Below, piece after piece: positions 1 through 8,434 of a stretch of DNA of 64,000 nt. Source of the stretch: Halalkalibacter oceani (GTDB lineage Bacteria; Bacillota; Bacilli; Bacillales; Bacillaceae_D); NCBI RefSeq assembly GCF_040544555.1, contig NZ_JBEPKD010000001.1, positions 186,001 through 250,000 of the forward strand, read 5' to 3'. The first letter of the stretch is position 1; the number at the start of each line of letters is the position of its first letter. The notes below the pieces were generated by a model. It did no database searches. It worked only from the letters and a program-made list of their open reading frames with translations, and had not been told where the DNA came from. The position numbers and the translations under genes are program-made.

Positions 1-2
1 CA

Positions 3-155
3 CTAAAGCGCCAGAATCAAATCGGATCCCTTGAAGCAGGTAAGCAGGCGGATGTCGTGTTATGGAATGTGAAGAATTATCAGGAATTGCAATACTTATT
101 TGGAGTCAACCATGTGAAAACCGTTTGGAAGAACGGCGTAAAGGTGGTGGGATAA
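3..155 (+). CDS. hutI: Imidazolonepropionase, C-terminal end (partial)
   Basis: Only the last 50 codons are present; the gene enters from the left edge. The readable tail contains GSLEAGKQADVVLW followed by LQYLFGVNHV and a terminal VKTVWKNGVKVV, which is the usual end of the amidohydrolase-type imidazolonepropionase. That enzyme hydrolyses 4-imidazolone-5-propanoate to N-formimidoyl-L-glutamate, the third step of cytosolic histidine degradation. The catalytic metal ligands lie outside the window. It stops two bases before hutG starts, matching the hutI-hutG order of Bacillus hut operons, so co-transcription is expected. Confidence 0.9.
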   Translation, partial: LKRQNQIGSLEAGKQADVVLWNVKNYQELQYLFGVNHVKTVWKNGVKVVG

Positions 156-157
156 GT

Positions 158-1135
158 ATGAATGGGAATTGGTTTCAACCTCCTGAATGGATATGGAATG
201 TCAAAACTTCTAATCCGACGCATGTTCACCAGTGGATCAGACCGCTCGATGAAAACGAAGAAAATCCAGATCTTATTTTGTTTGGAGCGCCTATATCTCG
301 CTCATCAATCAGTGTATCGGGTGCGTCATTATACCCGGCAGAGTTTCGTCGGATGTGGAAAGGCTTTGCGACGTACAATTTAGACGAGAATATCGATTTA
401 CGTCATGCCAATGTCGTTGACGCTGGAGATGTTAAGATGCACACCACTGATATTAAGCTATCTCATCGCCGCATTGAAGAATCAGCTGCTTTTTTGGCTG
501 CACGTTACCCCGGAACGGTTACGTCAATGATTGGCGGTGACCATTCAACAACGGCATGCGCAGTAAGAGGGATTAAAACAGCTTATCGAGATGAGACAAT
601 CGGAATCCTTCAGCTTGATACTCATCTTGATGTAAGAGATCCAGCTGAGTTGGGACCGGCAAACGGCACACCGATCCGGCAATTAGTAGATGGATTAACA
701 ATCAAAGGAGAACACATCGTTAATATTGGTCTTCATGGCTATTTCAACGCCAAACCGCTGATAACCTACGCAAGGGAGCATGGGATTGGTATTGTGACCT
801 TGAAAGAAGCGCGCAAACAAGGATTTGTTTATACTGTAAAGCACGCTCTGCACCAATTAGCGCAAAACGTGGATCGAATATACGTTACTGTCGATATGGA
901 TGTGCTCGACATCTCGACCGCTCCGGGAGTACCGGCTTCTACACCGGGGGGCTTGTCCACTGAAGAACTGTTCGATTCTTTATTAGAAATTGGCCAACAT
1001 CCGGCTGTTCGTCATATTGATTTTGTCTGTTTAGATCCGACAAAGGATTCTGCTGTAGCGCAAACAGTGAAAATCGGTGTTTACGCATGGCTGCAATTTG
1101 TAACAGGAAAAATGATGGAATCACCACGAATTTAA
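158..1135 (+). CDS. hutG: Formimidoylglutamase (arginase family)
   Basis: A 325-residue protein of the ureohydrolase (arginase/agmatinase) fold. The Mn-binding signatures are complete: GGDHS (His129), DTHLD (Asp154, His156, Asp158) and DMDVLD (Asp246, Asp248). In the hut pathway this enzyme splits N-formimidoyl-L-glutamate into glutamate and formamide. The ATG at 158 is chosen over an in-frame ATG at 62 because it follows a purine-rich ribosome site (AAAGGTGGTGG) and lies just past the hutI stop; the upstream ATG would sit inside hutI. Assignment as hutG rather than agmatinase rests on the hutI neighbour. A hairpin about 120 bases downstream probably ends the operon. Confidence 0.92.
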   Translation: MNGNWFQPPEWIWNVKTSNPTHVHQWIRPLDENEENPDLILFGAPISRSSISVSGASLYPAEFRRMWKGFATYNLDENIDLRHANVVDAGDVKMHTTDIKLSHRRIEESAAFLAARYPGTVTSMIGGDHSTTACAVRGIKTAYRDETIGILQLDTHLDVRDPAELGPANGTPIRQLVDGLTIKGEHIVNIGLHGYFNAKPLITYAREHGIGIVTLKEARKQGFVYTVKHALHQLAQNVDRIYVTVDMDVLDISTAPGVPASTPGGLSTEELFDSLLEIGQHPAVRHIDFVCLDPTKDSAVAQTVKIGVYAWLQFVTGKMMESPRI

Positions 1136-1257
1136 GCGGGAGTTTCAAACTAGCATTGTGAGCTCTGATATAATCAATGCGTCCTTGATCCTTGACAGAG
1201 ACAGGAGGCAATTATTTCTAGTAGACTTCTACTTTCTGTTCAGACCATAGACAAAAC

Positions 1258-1290
1258 GCCTTTGAGAGATGATTCTCAAAGGCCCTTTTA
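1258..1290 (+). terminator. Likely terminator of the hut operon
   Basis: A perfect 10-bp stem (GCCTTTGAGA / TCTCAAAGGC, arms 1258-1267 and 1274-1283) with a six-base loop, followed by CCTTTT. The U tract is short, so strength is uncertain. Confidence 0.6.
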
Positions 1291-1507
1291 CGTTTGGTGC
1301 CACTGGAGGCTGTGTGCTTCTCCAGTGGAAGTTGGCTAATTTTTTTAGGTACATGGCAGCAAAAACACCCTCGTCTGCATCGAATTTTTTTCCAACCCTC
1401 CATGCTCTTGTTTCAATTCAGCAAAGACACATTGAATCGTTGCTTTCCTCTTTCATAGATCTCTCTCTTTATGGTCAAGCAACCTCCCTTTTTCCCCCTA
1501 AAAAAGC

Positions 1508-1622
1508 GGACGGGATGGGAGGGCCGACTCCTGCAGGAGGAGAGGGCAGGTTGAAATCCACCGGCGTGCCGGTTAGTTCAACGCCCTCCTGCGGAAAGCG
1601 TGCCCCCATCCCGGGAGCGGGT
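1508..1622. repeat. GC-rich dispersed palindromic repeat, copy 1
   Basis: Nested inverted repeats: an outer pair CGGGATGGG / CCCATCCCG, an inner AGGGC / GCCCT and GTTGAA / TTCAAC, and a central CCGGC-GT-GCCGG hairpin, plus the CTCCTGCAGGAG palindrome. Elements such as GACTCCTGC and CCTGCGGAAAGCG recall the intergenic palindromes common in Bacillaceae and resemble the repeats at 37069-37140 and 47271-47367. It is extruded-DNA or RNA-folding sequence rather than coding, although one minus-strand frame stays open through it. Confidence 0.55.
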
Positions 1623-2209
1623 TCGAAGCTCTGATCGTGACAAATCCTTCTACCCAAAAAGCCTGTCGACAGATTGGCAGCACTGCATTTTTCTTTTTTC
1701 ATTAAGGCGCTTTTTGTGCCTTCCTACAAAATGGCAGATTGATGATGGTTGGTGCCTTTCCTTGGATGATTTTGGGGGGCGGTGAGGGAAAATGATAAAA
1801 GATTGTTATATTATCTAACAATAGTAATTTTGTATAGGGGTATGTGTGTTATGGTGAAAAAATTGCTTGTTTTTTGAGCGGGAGAAGTTGTTTGATACTA
1901 CAGAATGATCGTGGTGTTTCTGTCTATTCAGACATATAACGGAGGGGGCGAATATATTAAACTACATGTAAGAAATCCTTGAAACATTTTATTGAAAAAC
2001 TTTTAGGGTTTCGGTGGTGGCGCTTTAGAAGCGGATTTTGGAGTTGACAGTAAAGGGGAGTGAGCTGGTGGTTGCTTAGCCGGACGGATCGTCCACAGGG
2101 CCGCCGCTCAGCGAAAAACTGGCAGAGCTCAAGGTCCAATGTGGTAAAGGCTATCTGAAGTCTTTTTCTTTTCAGTCTACTACACATACATTTATTTGGA
2201 GGGTGTCGA

Positions 2210-2944
2210 ATGGAACAATTTGTGAATCGCGATTCGGTCGAAGATTTGAAAAAAAGAATTGTGAACTGTATCAAAATTTTAAATGAGGAAGGCGTATTTG
2301 AACTGACTTATGGCCATATTAGCTGCAGAATTCCAAACAGCGATAAATTCTTGATCTTAGGTCATTTGCATGAAAGCAACAAGAATTTATTTGATGTTAC
2401 GGAGGAAGATATTGTCACAATGGACATTGAAGGCGAGACATTGCCGGGCGAAGTAGAAGCCCCCGGAGAACGTTTCATCCATACGGAGGTGTACAAAAGG
2501 CGTCCGGAAGTGGAAGCGATTGTCCATTGTCATCCGATTTTATCAACGAGCTTCAGTATTTCGGGCGTGCCGATTATGCCTGTAAATAATTTAGGAACGA
2601 TTTTCGCACCGGAAGTTCCAATCCATGATTATTCCGGGCAAGTGGATACAGCGGAAAAGGCTGCGGCCATGGCGGAAACGCTTGGGAACCGGATGGCGGT
2701 TGTTTTGCGATCACATGGGGCGACCATTGTTGGCAGCTCGGTCGAAAAAGCGGCCTTGAACACATTGGCATTGGAACACACAGCAAAAATGCAATTAATC
2801 GCCCACCAGGTCGGAACACCTCGCCCTATTCCTGTTGAAGAGACGGATGGCATTTTTAGTGAAGGGACAAAGGAACGTGAATATTACGATACAGCGTGGG
2901 ATTTCTACTCCCGTAAGTATCAGAACCATTTATTGAAGCTTTAA
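2210..2944 (+). CDS. Class II aldolase/adducin family protein
   Basis: 244 residues, the normal length of an L-fuculose-phosphate-aldolase-type enzyme. Zinc ligands are visible as His106 and His108 in VHCHP and His169 in RSHG, and Glu87 in PGERFIH occupies the place of the catalytic glutamate of the family. Such enzymes cleave sugar phosphates or decarboxylate/cleave hydroxy acids using an enediolate intermediate. The start ATG follows GGAGGGTG. It lies just upstream of the TRAP permease and TAXI receptor genes, so it probably acts on the imported compound or a derivative. No kinase is nearby, which argues against a phosphorylated sugar made from this cluster alone. Substrate unknown. Confidence 0.85.
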   Translation: MEQFVNRDSVEDLKKRIVNCIKILNEEGVFELTYGHISCRIPNSDKFLILGHLHESNKNLFDVTEEDIVTMDIEGETLPGEVEAPGERFIHTEVYKRRPEVEAIVHCHPILSTSFSISGVPIMPVNNLGTIFAPEVPIHDYSGQVDTAEKAAAMAETLGNRMAVVLRSHGATIVGSSVEKAALNTLALEHTAKMQLIAHQVGTPRPIPVEETDGIFSEGTKEREYYDTAWDFYSRKYQNHLLKL

Positions 2945-2978
2945 TGATCGGGAAAGAACAGGGGGAGGGGTGAGAAAG

Positions 2979-4883
2979 ATGTCATATGAAAATGAAGTAA
3001 CAGCTGATGAAAAACCTGCAACCCGCAAGGTTGAGTTTCGCACGATACTGGCAGTTATTTTTGCGCTCTATCATATTATCGCGCTCCAGCTTTTAACAGT
3101 GGATCCGCTCGTGTTACGGAGCACATTCCTGGCAGGAACGGTCGTGCTAACCTTTCTTTATTGGCCCTCTAGGAAAAAAGCAAGTAATCTGTATGAGATT
3201 ATATTAACGCTAGGAACGATTGCTTCCAGCATTTATGTCTTTTTTCAATACCGTGAAATGATTTATCGCATTGGGATCGCGCCTACTTTCTGGGATATTG
3301 TCTGTGGGAGCATTGTGCTTATTGCTACACTGGTTGTGGCAAAACGAACATTAGGATATGGACTTCCTGTTTTGGCGGTGCTGGCGATTTTATATGCCCT
3401 GTTCGGCGATCTGTTGCCGGGAGCATACGGGCATAGCGGTTTTTCCTATGAAAAGACGGTTAGTATTATTTTCAGCACGAGTGGTATTTTTGGCATACCG
3501 ATTTCGGTAGGGATCATGTATGTGCTGCCTTTCGTCATTTTTGGGGCCTTTCTTGAGATCAACGGGACAGGCCGTTACATTATGCAATTGTCTCTGGCGA
3601 TTGCCGGCAGGTTCAGAGGAGGTCCGGCGAAGATCGCGACGTTATCAAGCGCGATGTTTGGTTCGATCAACGGAAGTCCGGTGGCGAATGTCGTCAGTAC
3701 CGGCGTGATGACGATCCCGATGATGAAGCGGGGCGGCTACAAATCGAGTTTCGCCGGAGCGGTTGAGTCCGTTGCTTCGACGGGAGGGCAGTTGCTGCCG
3801 CCGGTGATGGGCGCCTCGGCGTTTATCATGGTTGAATTGATTGGGGTAAGCTATACCTCGATTGTCTTTGCGGCTTTGATTCCGGCGCTGCTGTATTATA
3901 TTTCTGTCTTTTGGGTGATTGATTTAGAGGCGGGAAGAACGAATTTAAAAGGAATGCCGAAAAGCGAGATTCCAAAACTGGGCACCTTGCTCAGGAAGCA
4001 GGGATATTTGCTCCTACCGTTAATCGTCCTGATTGTGGCGTTGATCGGTTTTAATCTCTCTCCGTTGCGTTCGGCGTTACTTGGGATTGTCTGTGCGATC
4101 GTCATTCCGGCGATTAAGAAAGAAACGCGAATGTCGATCAAAGATATGGTGTTTGCCTTGGAAATGGGCGCGAAAAACACCGCGTCTGTTGCGACAGCGA
4201 CAGCGGCTGCGGGAATTATTGTCGGTATTTTGGGCATGACGGGCATGGGCCACCAATTTGCCTCCATTATTCTTGGACTAGGGCAGGGGGTATTGTTCCT
4301 TTCTCTCATTCTAACGGCGGTTGTCGCCTTAGTATTGGGAATCGGAATGCCGACGACGGGGGCTTATATCGTAACAGCATCGATTTTGCCAACGGCGTTA
4401 CTTCCATTGGGAGTCGATGTGCTGGCAGTCCATCTGTTCTTGCTTTATTTTGCCAATATTTCAAATATTACACCTCCGGTTGCGTTGGCAGCTCATGCGG
4501 CGGCGGGAATTTCGGGAGGTTCGCCGATGGTTGTTGCTACGCAGGCGTTCAAATTAGGACTGGTCGGCTTTATCATCCCGTTTATGTTTGTCTACAATCC
4601 CGCGCTATTGCTGGATGGAGAGGTCTCGCAAATTATTGTCAGTGTGCTGACGGCGGTGATCGGTGTGTTGGCATTCGGAGCAGCGTTAAAAGGCTGGTTC
4701 AAAGTTTACTTGCCACTTTGGAATCGACTGCTGCTTTTGGCCGGCTCTCTATTATTAATTAATCAGTCATACATCTTTGATTTCATTGGCTTAAGTTTGA
4801 TTTTACTATCAGGGTTAAATATTTACATGCTTGTTCAGAAATCCGGTTCCAACAAGGAAGCTGCTAATCCGAGAGTTTCCTAA
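2979..4883 (+). CDS. TRAP transporter, fused 4TM/12TM permease
   Basis: About 634 residues, almost entirely hydrophobic, with an N-terminal DctQ-like part fused to a DctM-like part (GRFRGGPAKIATLSSAMFGS and GIGMPTTGAYIVTASILP are typical DctM stretches). Fused permeases of this kind pair with TAXI-type periplasmic or lipoprotein receptors, and such a receptor follows directly. It would use an ion gradient to import an organic acid. ATG 2979 is preferred over GTG 2970 because the GGGGAGGGG ribosome site is too close to the GTG. It sits 34 bases after the class II aldolase gene, in the same direction. Confidence 0.9.
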   Translation: MSYENEVTADEKPATRKVEFRTILAVIFALYHIIALQLLTVDPLVLRSTFLAGTVVLTFLYWPSRKKASNLYEIILTLGTIASSIYVFFQYREMIYRIGIAPTFWDIVCGSIVLIATLVVAKRTLGYGLPVLAVLAILYALFGDLLPGAYGHSGFSYEKTVSIIFSTSGIFGIPISVGIMYVLPFVIFGAFLEINGTGRYIMQLSLAIAGRFRGGPAKIATLSSAMFGSINGSPVANVVSTGVMTIPMMKRGGYKSSFAGAVESVASTGGQLLPPVMGASAFIMVELIGVSYTSIVFAALIPALLYYISVFWVIDLEAGRTNLKGMPKSEIPKLGTLLRKQGYLLLPLIVLIVALIGFNLSPLRSALLGIVCAIVIPAIKKETRMSIKDMVFALEMGAKNTASVATATAAAGIIVGILGMTGMGHQFASIILGLGQGVLFLSLILTAVVALVLGIGMPTTGAYIVTASILPTALLPLGVDVLAVHLFLLYFANISNITPPVALAAHAAAGISGGSPMVVATQAFKLGLVGFIIPFMFVYNPALLLDGEVSQIIVSVLTAVIGVLAFGAALKGWFKVYLPLWNRLLLLAGSLLLINQSYIFDFIGLSLILLSGLNIYMLVQKSGSNKEAANPRVS

Positions 4884-4912
4884 TTACACATAGCAAAAGG
4901 GGTAAAGTAAAC

Positions 4913-5959
4913 ATGAAAAAAAGTAAACTGTATTTGTTTGTGACGTTACTTGTGATGGCAATGTTGCTCGTCATGACCGCATGCGGAAATGATCAGGCTG
5001 CAAATGAAAATGAAGCAGAAGCACCTGCTGCTGAAAATGAGGCTTCTGATGAATCGGGTGAAGAAGCTGGAGAAGGCGAAACGGTATTTCCTGACAGAAT
5101 GGTCGTAGGTGCATCCGCCCCTGGTGGTTCCTTTTATACATTGGGCGGGGTTATGGGAACGTTAATTGATCAGGAGCTTGGTATTCCTGCCTCTGTGGAA
5201 GATACCGGCGGTGGCGTGGCGAACGTCCAGCTGGCCCATCAAGGGGAGTTGACGCTTGGCCTGACAGCAAACTTTGAAGCATATGATTTTTATTATGAGC
5301 AAGGGATGGATGGATTTGGAACTGTTGCGCCGATTTTTAACCAAGGTTTGCAGCTCGTTGTCAATGCGGACTCTTCGATTGAAAGCTGGGGCGACCTGGA
5401 AGGAGCAAACATCGCTTTATCACGCGCCAATACAACGCATGATATCGCCGGACGAGCGATTTTAGAAACGCTCGGGATTGAGCCAAATCAAATTATTAAT
5501 GCTGGTAACGATGATATTAATTCAATGTTTAGAGATGGCCGCGTAGACGCGATGCTGCTCGTTTCTTCATTCCCGACCTCTGCCTTCTCAGAAGTCGATG
5601 TCACAACGCCGTTGCGTCTGATTCCATTGGCTCAGGATGAAGTGGAGCAAGTAATCGAGGCCAATCCGTACCTTGGACAGATTACGATTCCGGGGGGCGT
5701 GTATGAAGGAACACCGGATGATACGTTAACCGTATCAGTCTGGTCGCTGTTTGTTGCACCGAAGAGTGTATCTGATGATGTTATCTATGAATTAACAAAA
5801 ATTATTTATGATAACAAAAGTACGTTCCAGGATGGCGTTTCTGCCGTCACGCTCGATCCGGAAGATGTTGTAGAGCTGAGAGCGCCTCTACATCCGGGAG
5901 CGTTACGCTATTATGAAGAATTGGAAATTGAAATTCCTGATCAAATCAAGCCAGAATAA
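4913..5959 (+). CDS. TAXI-family TRAP transporter solute-binding lipoprotein
   Basis: 348 residues. An N-terminal signal peptide ends in a lipobox (MTAC, Cys24), followed by a long acidic linker (residues about 29-55). The mature part matches the TRAP-associated extracytoplasmic immunogenic family: GGSFYTLGGVMGTLI near the start and GAEDxGGGVANVQLA-like segments. It should capture the substrate outside the membrane and deliver it to the fused permease encoded 29 bases upstream. The ribosome site is AAAGGGG. A strong terminator follows, closing the aldolase-permease-receptor operon. TAXI receptors often bind glutamate or other carboxylates, but the ligand cannot be predicted here. Confidence 0.9.
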   Translation: MKKSKLYLFVTLLVMAMLLVMTACGNDQAANENEAEAPAAENEASDESGEEAGEGETVFPDRMVVGASAPGGSFYTLGGVMGTLIDQELGIPASVEDTGGGVANVQLAHQGELTLGLTANFEAYDFYYEQGMDGFGTVAPIFNQGLQLVVNADSSIESWGDLEGANIALSRANTTHDIAGRAILETLGIEPNQIINAGNDDINSMFRDGRVDAMLLVSSFPTSAFSEVDVTTPLRLIPLAQDEVEQVIEANPYLGQITIPGGVYEGTPDDTLTVSVWSLFVAPKSVSDDVIYELTKIIYDNKSTFQDGVSAVTLDPEDVVELRAPLHPGALRYYEELEIEIPDQIKPE

Positions 5960-5986
5960 CCGTTGACTAACTAGATAAAACCGGCA

Positions 5987-6032
5987 GCTGCCGTGCAAGG
6001 CATTCCTCCTGGACCTTGCGCGGCAGCTTTTT
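5987..6032 (+). terminator. Rho-independent terminator after the TAXI operon
   Basis: Fourteen-base arms (GCTGCCGTGCAAGG, 5987-6000; CCTTGCGCGGCAGC, 6014-6027) with a single mismatch, then TTTTTC. Confidence 0.9.
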
Positions 6033-6114
6033 CATCTATATTCAGCGGGAGAAAATTGAGAAGGAGCGCTGCAAGGACAAGGCGCCTCTGGAGGGTTTCT
6101 TATGTTATCTACCC

Positions 6115-6142
6115 TTGTAATACGATGTGCGTCGTATTACAA
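6115..6142. promoter_or_regulatory. Probable PadR operator
   Basis: A perfect 11-bp inverted repeat, TTGTAATACGA and TCGTATTACAA, separated by six bases and ending 33 bases before the padR start. PadR-family repressors commonly bind such palindromes in their own promoters, so autorepression is the simplest reading. Confidence 0.7.
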
Positions 6143-6175
6143 TGTAAAAAACAAGCAATGTAAGGGTGGTGTGAG

Positions 6176-6502
6176 ATGGATAAAGAATTAATGAAAGGAA
6201 GCATTGATATTTTGCTGCTGTCCCTTATTTCGCAGCGGGATATGTATGGCTATGAAATCGTGCGCTCTTTAAAGGAAACGAGCGATCAGCTTTATAATAT
6301 GAGCGAAGGGACCCTTTATCCGGCATTGAAGCGTTTAGAGAAAAAAGGACGGCTCACGTCGTACTGGAGGGAAAGTGAGGGCGGGAGCCGCCGCAAATAT
6401 TACGCGATTACCGATGAAGGGCGAAAGGGGCTTCAGGCGAAGCTGAATGACTGGAACACGATTCATCAGCTTATTTATAAATGCGTGGAGGGCGAGGTAT
6501 GA
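6176..6502 (+). CDS. PadR family transcriptional regulator
   Basis: 108 residues with the PadR winged-helix domain: ILLLSLISQRDMYGYEI in the first helix region and SEGTLYPALKRLEKKGRL in the recognition helix and wing, then RRKYYAITDEGR. It is a short single-domain type without a long C-terminal dimerisation region. It probably represses this three-gene operon through the palindrome at 6115-6142. Its stop overlaps the start of the HAAS-domain gene (ATGA), so the two are translationally coupled. PadR plus a HAAS/DUF1700-type membrane partner is a recurrent pairing in Firmicutes. Confidence 0.9.
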   Translation: MDKELMKGSIDILLLSLISQRDMYGYEIVRSLKETSDQLYNMSEGTLYPALKRLEKKGRLTSYWRESEGGSRRKYYAITDEGRKGLQAKLNDWNTIHQLIYKCVEGEV

Positions 6503-7356
6503 AGACGATCGACGAGTATATTAACGAGATCCTCCGGCATGTCGAATGTGACCAGGCAGACCGCGATGAACTGGCGGAGGAAATGCGAAGTCATCTGCTG
6601 CAGGCTAAGGAACACTATCAGCTGAAGGGTGAAACGGAAGAGCAGGCGATCGCGCTGGCGATCGCCGATTTTGGCGGTGATCAGGAGGTGGGGGAGCAAT
6701 TACAGCGCTCACTGTTTCCATATCGCAAAGAACTGCTCGTTTTACTAGGAGGCGGCTCGATCCTATTCGCCGCTCTTGCTTATTTACACGGAGCGGTTCA
6801 GCTTGCAGAGCCGCATTCTCTCTGGATGACAATTGTCATCCTCTCGGGGCTCGGCTTTCTCTTGCTCGCCCTTTTTCCAGCCTATATGGGAAATCGCAAG
6901 CTGCTAATGAATCTTTATTTAGCGGGGCAAATCCCTTTTTATTTTTTGGGGCTGCTTATTATTGATACAGGCACGCAAGCTTACATCATGCCGCTTCAGC
7001 TTTTTGGAGGCGGGCTGATTTTGCTCACGTTGACGCTGGTTGTGCTGACAGCGCTGAAAACGCCGGTGGAAAAGAAGCTGTCCAAGAAGAAGGAGCAAAA
7101 GCGGAAAGGAGTGCATCTCTTTAATTTATTGGCAGGCATTGTCATTGTCGGCTTTGCCGGTTTCTTTTTGGCAGGGTTGCTGATCTTTGCCGGCTTGACC
7201 GTTTATATGCTGTTTCCGCTTGGACTGATTGTCTTTTGGGCGCTTTCCTACTGGTGGCAATATGAAGCGGCTAAAAAGAACAGCCCGTGGATGTGGGTCG
7301 GTGCCGGCTTAACGGTGTGTATGATGATCATGTTTGTCGTCGTGTATATGAGATAG
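6499..7356 (+). CDS. HAAS-domain (DUF1700-like) membrane protein
   Basis: 285 residues when started at the ATG overlapping the padR stop, preceded by GGAGGGCGAGG. Residues 1-75 form the soluble helical domain that precedes many PadR-linked membrane proteins (DRDELAEEMRSHLLQ, then AIADFGG). The rest contains six or so hydrophobic segments with a basic loop (KKLSKKKEQKRKG) in the middle. The family is thought to work with its PadR regulator in envelope or permease control, but no activity can be assigned. The next gene begins 14 bases after its stop. Confidence 0.75.
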   Translation: MKTIDEYINEILRHVECDQADRDELAEEMRSHLLQAKEHYQLKGETEEQAIALAIADFGGDQEVGEQLQRSLFPYRKELLVLLGGGSILFAALAYLHGAVQLAEPHSLWMTIVILSGLGFLLLALFPAYMGNRKLLMNLYLAGQIPFYFLGLLIIDTGTQAYIMPLQLFGGGLILLTLTLVVLTALKTPVEKKLSKKKEQKRKGVHLFNLLAGIVIVGFAGFFLAGLLIFAGLTVYMLFPLGLIVFWALSYWWQYEAAKKNSPWMWVGAGLTVCMMIMFVVVYMR

Positions 7357-7370
7357 AGAGGAAGATAAGC

Positions 7371-8426
7371 GTGAAGAAAAAAACAATAGCATTAAGCTTG
7401 TCCATCGCTGTGCTGCTCGGCATTGTAGTTCTCTGGTCTATCGGGGAGTCTCATCGGCCGGCCGGAGCGAATGAATTCACTGGATTGATCGATGGCTTCG
7501 ACGTCTCGCATGATGAAACGCGGCTTCTCTATCGCTATGCGGTCAATGGTCAAGTCGGCCTTTATCTGGCGGAACAAAACGGCGTTGGAGAACAGCTGCT
7601 TACAGAAAGCGAAAATGAGCGCATTTCTTCCCCGGTTTTTTCACCGAATGGAACGGATGTGGTCTATGTCTCCACCATTCAGCAGGAGACCGGCTGGAAC
7701 AGCTCAGTCGTGAAGCTTGACACGGTCAGCGGAGAGCGGGAAACAGTTTATGAAAGCGGGGAGTTGATTACGAGGCTAAGCTTTGGCGGTGATGACAGTA
7801 CAGTCTATGCCTTGAAAGCGGCGACCTTTGAAAATTATTCACCGATTGCCCAGGAGCGACCGCATGAATTTGACATTTTTGCGATTCCGCTAGATGGCTC
7901 GGAAATGAAACAACTAACAGAACGGCTGGAATATGATATGTCTGACATAGCTGTTTCCGGCACCGATGAGGCATTGTATGTGACAATGTTCGCCGATGAG
8001 CAGGAGGCGGAAACAGCGGAAGAGATGTTTGAGGTGAAACAAAGCTTGTTTATGATGCCGCTTGAAGCGCCGGGCGAGCTGACAAAGATCGAGCCGCGTT
8101 ATTGGGACGAGGAGTTGTACGGACTCGCCGTTTCCCCGGACGGACAAAAGCTGGCCCTCACCACGATTACGAATGCGGATGAAGGCGGAACATTCCAATA
8201 TGAATTGTTGCTTCTCGATCTCGCGACAAAAGAAGTCGAGCAGGTCACCAACTTAAAAACATATGTGATGGAACCCGTGTTCAGAGAAAAGTATTTGTAT
8301 TTCACCGAAGATCGCGCTTTTCCGAGCCGGGCCCCTGACTATCATCTTCACCGCTACGACCTTACGACGGGTGAACTGACAGAGATCACAGTCAGCGTGA
8401 CTTCCGCAATAAAGGAAGAAGGGTAA
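7371..8426 (+). CDS. Membrane-anchored TolB/WD40-like beta-propeller protein
   Basis: 351 residues starting at a GTG preceded by GAGAGGAAG. Residues 5-25 are a single hydrophobic anchor; the remainder shows repeated blades of the TolB/DPP-type propeller (SHDETRLLYRYAV, SPVFSPNGTDVVYVS, AVSPDGQKLALTT). There is no catalytic domain after the propeller, so it is more likely a binding or sensing module on the outer face of the membrane. It is the last gene of the PadR-HAAS operon and converges with the ytaF-like gene; the two stops are only about 10 bases apart. Confidence 0.65.
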   Translation: MKKKTIALSLSIAVLLGIVVLWSIGESHRPAGANEFTGLIDGFDVSHDETRLLYRYAVNGQVGLYLAEQNGVGEQLLTESENERISSPVFSPNGTDVVYVSTIQQETGWNSSVVKLDTVSGERETVYESGELITRLSFGGDDSTVYALKAATFENYSPIAQERPHEFDIFAIPLDGSEMKQLTERLEYDMSDIAVSGTDEALYVTMFADEQEAETAEEMFEVKQSLFMMPLEAPGELTKIEPRYWDEELYGLAVSPDGQKLALTTITNADEGGTFQYELLLLDLATKEVEQVTNLKTYVMEPVFREKYLYFTEDRAFPSRAPDYHLHRYDLTTGELTEITVSVTSAIKEEG

Positions 8427-8434
8427 AGGCGAAG

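Larger units (their letters stand above)
1136..2209. other. Long non-coding stretch between hutG and the aldolase gene
   Basis: About 1.07 kb without a convincing gene. It holds the hut terminator (1258-1290), a GC-rich structured repeat (about 1508-1622) and an AT-rich segment (1790-1960). Between about 2036 and 2165 one plus-strand frame reads like worn coding sequence (for example PPLSEKLAELKVQCGKG) but it is interrupted by a stop, so a decayed gene fragment is possible. Short open frames on the minus strand have no ribosome site and no recognisable content. Confidence 0.5.

Noticed and set aside
1511..1640. tRNA-like GGTTCGAA segment near 1618-1626
   Set aside because: A T-loop-like GGGTTCGAA occurs, but no acceptor stem, anticodon arm or D arm can be built around it.
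1475..1702. Minus-strand 75-codon frame with protein-like composition (PPAGVGPPIP)
   Set aside because: It coincides with the GC-rich palindromic repeat, whose composition explains the Pro/Gly-rich translation; no ribosome site and no known family.
1957..2274. 105-codon minus-strand frame covering the aldolase start
   Set aside because: Overlaps the true aldolase gene start and ribosome site, contains no recognisable motif and has no ribosome site of its own.
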